Shown here: one piece after another, positions 50,188 through 52,377 of the stretch
Numbering within the stretch: position 1 is the stretch's first letter
How the letters are laid out: the number at the start of each line of letters is the position of its first letter
From: Desulfobulbaceae bacterium
GTDB lineage: Bacteria; Desulfobacterota; Desulfobulbia; Desulfobulbales; SURF-16
DNA: 52,377 bases
Direction of reading: 5' to 3'
Assembly: GCA_002868945.1 (NCBI GenBank)
Contig: PKTX01000004.1
Location: 75,047 to 127,423 of the forward strand
Notes under the pieces: model-generated
Told to the model about the DNA's origin: nothing
What the model saw: only the letters and a program-made list of their open reading frames with translations
The model's database searches: none
Position numbers and translations under genes: made by a program

Positions 50188-51789
50188 TTAAAAATCTTCA
50201 AAGTCATCGTCGTCAAAGGGGATGGCCTCAGCGGCCTTACTCGCTGCCGAGGTTTTCTTTTTCTCGGCAGGGACTGTCGGGAGACTCTTGACCGGCGCGG
50301 CCTGCGGCCGCGGCTGCGGCCTCTTTGCCGCCACAGCTCCTGTGCCATGCTGCGCCCTGGCAGTGCGACCCTCGACAAAGGCGAGCAGCTCCTCAACATA
50401 GGACTTCATCATATCGGCCTGGCCGCTGAGCTCCTCGGAGGCGGCGGCAGCCTGTTCGGCGGCACTGGCGTTGGACTGGGTTACCGTCTCAATCTCCTGG
50501 AGGGACTGGTTCATCTGGGCCAGGGCTGCGGCCTGCTCGGCGGCCGACGAGGCGATCTCGGCGATCAGCACAGCGATGCGGTCGGTGCCATCGCTGACCG
50601 AACCAAAGGACTTACTGGTCTCCTCAACCAGCGAGGTTCCCACCTGCACCTTCTGCACCGTGCCCTCAATCAGGCCCGAGGTGTTCTTGGCCGCCTCGGC
50701 GGCACGCATGGCCAGGTTGCGGACCTCGTCGGCCACCACGGCAAAACCGGCACCGGCCTCACCGGCCCGGGCCGCCTCAACAGCGGCATTTAAGGCCAGC
50801 AGGTTTGTCTGAAAGGCAATCTCGTCAATGGTCTTGACGATTTTCTGCGTTTCCGCGCTGGCCGCCGATATCTCGGCCATGGACTCGGTCATCCTGGTCA
50901 TGGAGGTGCCGGCCTCGTTAATCACCTTTTTGGTGTCACGCATCAGGTTGTCCGCCTCCTTGGCGTTATCGGCATCGCGGCGACTCATGGAGGCCACCTC
51001 CTCCATGGAGGCGGAAGACTCCTCCACCGAGGCCGCCTGCCGGGAGGCGCCATCGGCCAGGGTCTGCGATGAGGATGAAATCTCGCCGGCGGCATCGGCA
51101 ACCTGATTGGAGGCACTGTCCAGACTGCCGCTCACGCCACTCACCGTGCTGATTATCGACCGGCTGATGACAAAGAGAATGGGCAGGATAAGGGCCAGGG
51201 CAACGCAAAAGACCACCAGGCCCAGAAGAGAGCTCCGCGACAGAACGCGCTCCGCGGCAAGGGTGGCCCGGGTGACCTCCCCTGCCACTGATTCCTTGAT
51301 ACGATACAGCTTCGCCTCAACGCCATCTCCGTAGGTATCAAGCACATCATCCATCTTTAAGAATTCCGAATCAGCCGCCCGAGATTCAATGAGGCGAACA
51401 AGCCGCACCTGGATACCCTCGGCCAGCTTGGCAAAGTCCTCCTTTATCTCCTTGGCCAACTTCTTCTCTTCCGCCGTGTCCGCCATGGCCTGCAGAGAGG
51501 CAAGGCTGTTATTGATAAAGGTGACGTTGTCATTAATCAGCGCCCTGCGCTCCGGCGCGATGCGACCTTCATCCTTGTCAATAATAGAGTCCATGGCCGC
51601 CAGCATCAGGTGAAGCTGGGCGACCAGCATATCATTGACCAGATCGATCTCCTCGTTCCGCTCGGTCTGCAGCTCGACGCTGGAACGGACGGAACTATTG
51701 CTGAAAAAGGAAATGCCACCCATAAGACTCATGGTCACCACCACGGTGGCACCAAGCACGATCATCTTCTTTGCAATTGACAGCTTCAT
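50188..51789 (-). CDS. Methyl-accepting chemotaxis protein with four-helix-bundle sensor
   Basis: 533 residues. Membrane helices near residues 9-30 and 190-210 flank a helical periplasmic domain (4HB_MCP style). No strong HAMP is seen, then the signalling coiled coil with [18 protein letters not shown] and [17 protein letters not shown]. The ligand is unknown. The tail is a long A/P/K-rich linker ([20 protein letters not shown], then PQAAPVKSL) ending [14 protein letters not shown], the same terminal motif as the receptor at 3110-4852. ATG 51789 follows GGAGTGGCGTGAA. Confidence 0.95.
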   Translation of the reverse strand: MKLSIAKKMIVLGATVVVTMSLMGGISFFSNSSVRSSVELQTERNEEIDLVNDMLVAQLHLMLAAMDSIIDKDEGRIAPERRALINDNVTFINNSLASLQAMADTAEEKKLAKEIKEDFAKLAEGIQVRLVRLIESRAADSEFLKMDDVLDTYGDGVEAKLYRIKESVAGEVTRATLAAERVLSRSSLLGLVVFCVALALILPILFVISRSIISTVSGVSGSLDSASNQVADAAGEISSSSQTLADGASRQAASVEESSASMEEVASMSRRDADNAKEADNLMRDTKKVINEAGTSMTRMTESMAEISAASAETQKIVKTIDEIAFQTNLLALNAAVEAARAGEAGAGFAVVADEVRNLAMRAAEAAKNTSGLIEGTVQKVQVGTSLVEETSKSFGSVSDGTDRIAVLIAEIASSAAEQAAALAQMNQSLQEIETVTQSNASAAEQAAAASEELSGQADMMKSYVEELLAFVEGRTARAQHGTGAVAAKRPQPRPQAAPVKSLPTVPAEKKKTSAASKAAEAIPFDDDDFEDF

Positions 51790-52279
51790 TTCACGCCACT
51801 CCGTTGTTCACTTTTTTAAATTTGCCGGTTCGAGGCCAAAGAAAAACTTGTGAAATAAGGGGCCCCTGCGTTTCTTGCAAGTATAGGGGTATGAAAAAAC
51901 AAAATGCAATAAATAATAATTCCTACTCACTTTCTCCGGTTATGCCCCTTTTTTATCAAGAAAACGTTCTGAGGTTGTTACTCTCTTGAAATTTCGTCTT
52001 TTTTGCACTGTTTTTCGTTTGATTCAGCGGAGGGGAGAGGATGAGGAGAGGTGTGAGGCGTCGGAGGGATAAAAAAATCCGCTGAGCGAGATCTTGGCGG
52101 AACCGCCGCAGCCCACGCACCGCCCTGCCACACCTTGCCTGAGAAAAGAGCGGCCCGGCAGGTTTCCAGGAAAGAAAGAGGGCCACAGAGTCTGCCGGGC
52201 TCCAGCGATGACAGCGCGGCAGAGCCTGTATGAGCCGGATTTTCCGCAGCAGCTCAGCGTTAAATCCGCCACTCCTAAC
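51790..52279. other. Intergenic region upstream of chemoreceptor 3
   Basis: No gene is supported. An AT-rich patch (51885-52000) probably contains the receptor promoter. Around 52050-52090, GAGGCGTCGGAGGGATAAAAA and GAGCGAGATC resemble the inverted repeat at 128-181. Confidence 0.4.
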
Positions 52280-52377
52280 TAGTGCCTGTCCAGAAATGGC
52301 CCTCTCGGAGTCTCGTAAACTCGCTTACCGGCCCGATCTCGGCGTCATGCTCAAAAAATAATGCTCGGAGGTAAGCG
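52280..52377. mobile_element. MITE-like element, copy H, cut by the window end
   Basis: It begins TAGTGCCTGTCCAGAAATGG, matching the left end of copy E, then carries the inverted core CGGAGTCTCGTAAACTCGC (52304-52330), CATGCTCAAAAAATAATGCT and GGAGGTAAGCG at the last base of the window. The other end lies outside. Confidence 0.75.

Noticed and set aside
1-52377. Search for tRNA, rRNA, CRISPR arrays and transposase or integrase genes
   Set aside because: Reading by eye I found no cloverleaf with a T-loop and CCA-type end, no rRNA stretch, no spaced repeats and no transposase-like protein. A covariance search was not possible, so a missed tRNA cannot be fully excluded.

Overview
The window looks like chromosome of an anaerobic, GC-rich bacterium of the Desulfobacterota, most likely a sulfate reducer or sulfur disproportionator near the Desulfobulbales. 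This is inferred from gene content, not from a marker gene: an Rnf complex with its ApbE flavinylating enzyme, an HdrC/MvhD/MetV electron-transfer set with a MetF-MetV fusion, a TusA protein, a multihaem cytochrome relic, a haem-binding chemoreceptor, and many genes coupled by ATGA overlaps. I saw no rRNA, tRNA, CRISPR array, prophage or transposase gene.

Layout. 1-6.3 kb: end of an unknown gene, a chemoreceptor, thiol peroxidase, a second chemoreceptor with a CxxCH sensor domain, and a membrane-anchored metallophosphoesterase. 6.5-12 kb: small metal-binding and membrane proteins (YkgJ-like, zinc ribbon, a conserved unknown, VIT-like transporter, DUF211, DUF2784) and a slipin/NfeD pair. 12.2-17 kb: pcm, a ribosome-hibernation factor fused to a cold-shock domain, a coupled run of hydrolase, M28 peptidase, DJ-1 protein and a GemA-like protein, then a CBS protein. 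17.3-24.5 kb: a nine-gene Mrp/Mbh-type cation antiporter operon with a split MrpA and three antiporter-like subunits. 24.7-29 kb: a hypothetical protein, Lon, Hsp20 and a CBS protein. 29.3-36.5 kb: rnfCDGEAB and apbE. 37-41 kb: diguanylate cyclase, aat, a zinc-ribbon membrane protein and a methyltransferase. 41.3-48 kb: metF-metV fusion, purF, kdsD and the hdrC/mvhD/metV operon. 48-52.4 kb: a decayed multihaem cytochrome, tusA, a gene-poor stretch rich in repeats, and a third chemoreceptor.

Energy theme. Rnf couples ferredoxin and NAD to a transmembrane ion gradient, the Mrp-like complex exchanges Na+ and H+, and HdrC/MvhD/MetV with MetF links thiol/ferredoxin electron carriers to methylene-tetrahydrofolate chemistry. 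Together they fit Wood-Ljungdahl-type C1 oxidation or reduction in a sulfate reducer.

The most striking non-gene feature is a family of non-coding mobile repeats (MITE-like, about 80-240 bp). They have terminal inverted repeats around TATCTTGAATAATT, and three copies carry exact 4-bp target duplications. Copies lie inside the rnf operon, upstream of tpx, and between mrp and its convergent neighbour, where the repeat appears to supply the stop codons of both genes. Other notable points: rnfD seems to start with ATC, RnfA carries an extra N-terminal secreted domain, and one Mrp subunit lacks the conserved transmembrane glutamate.
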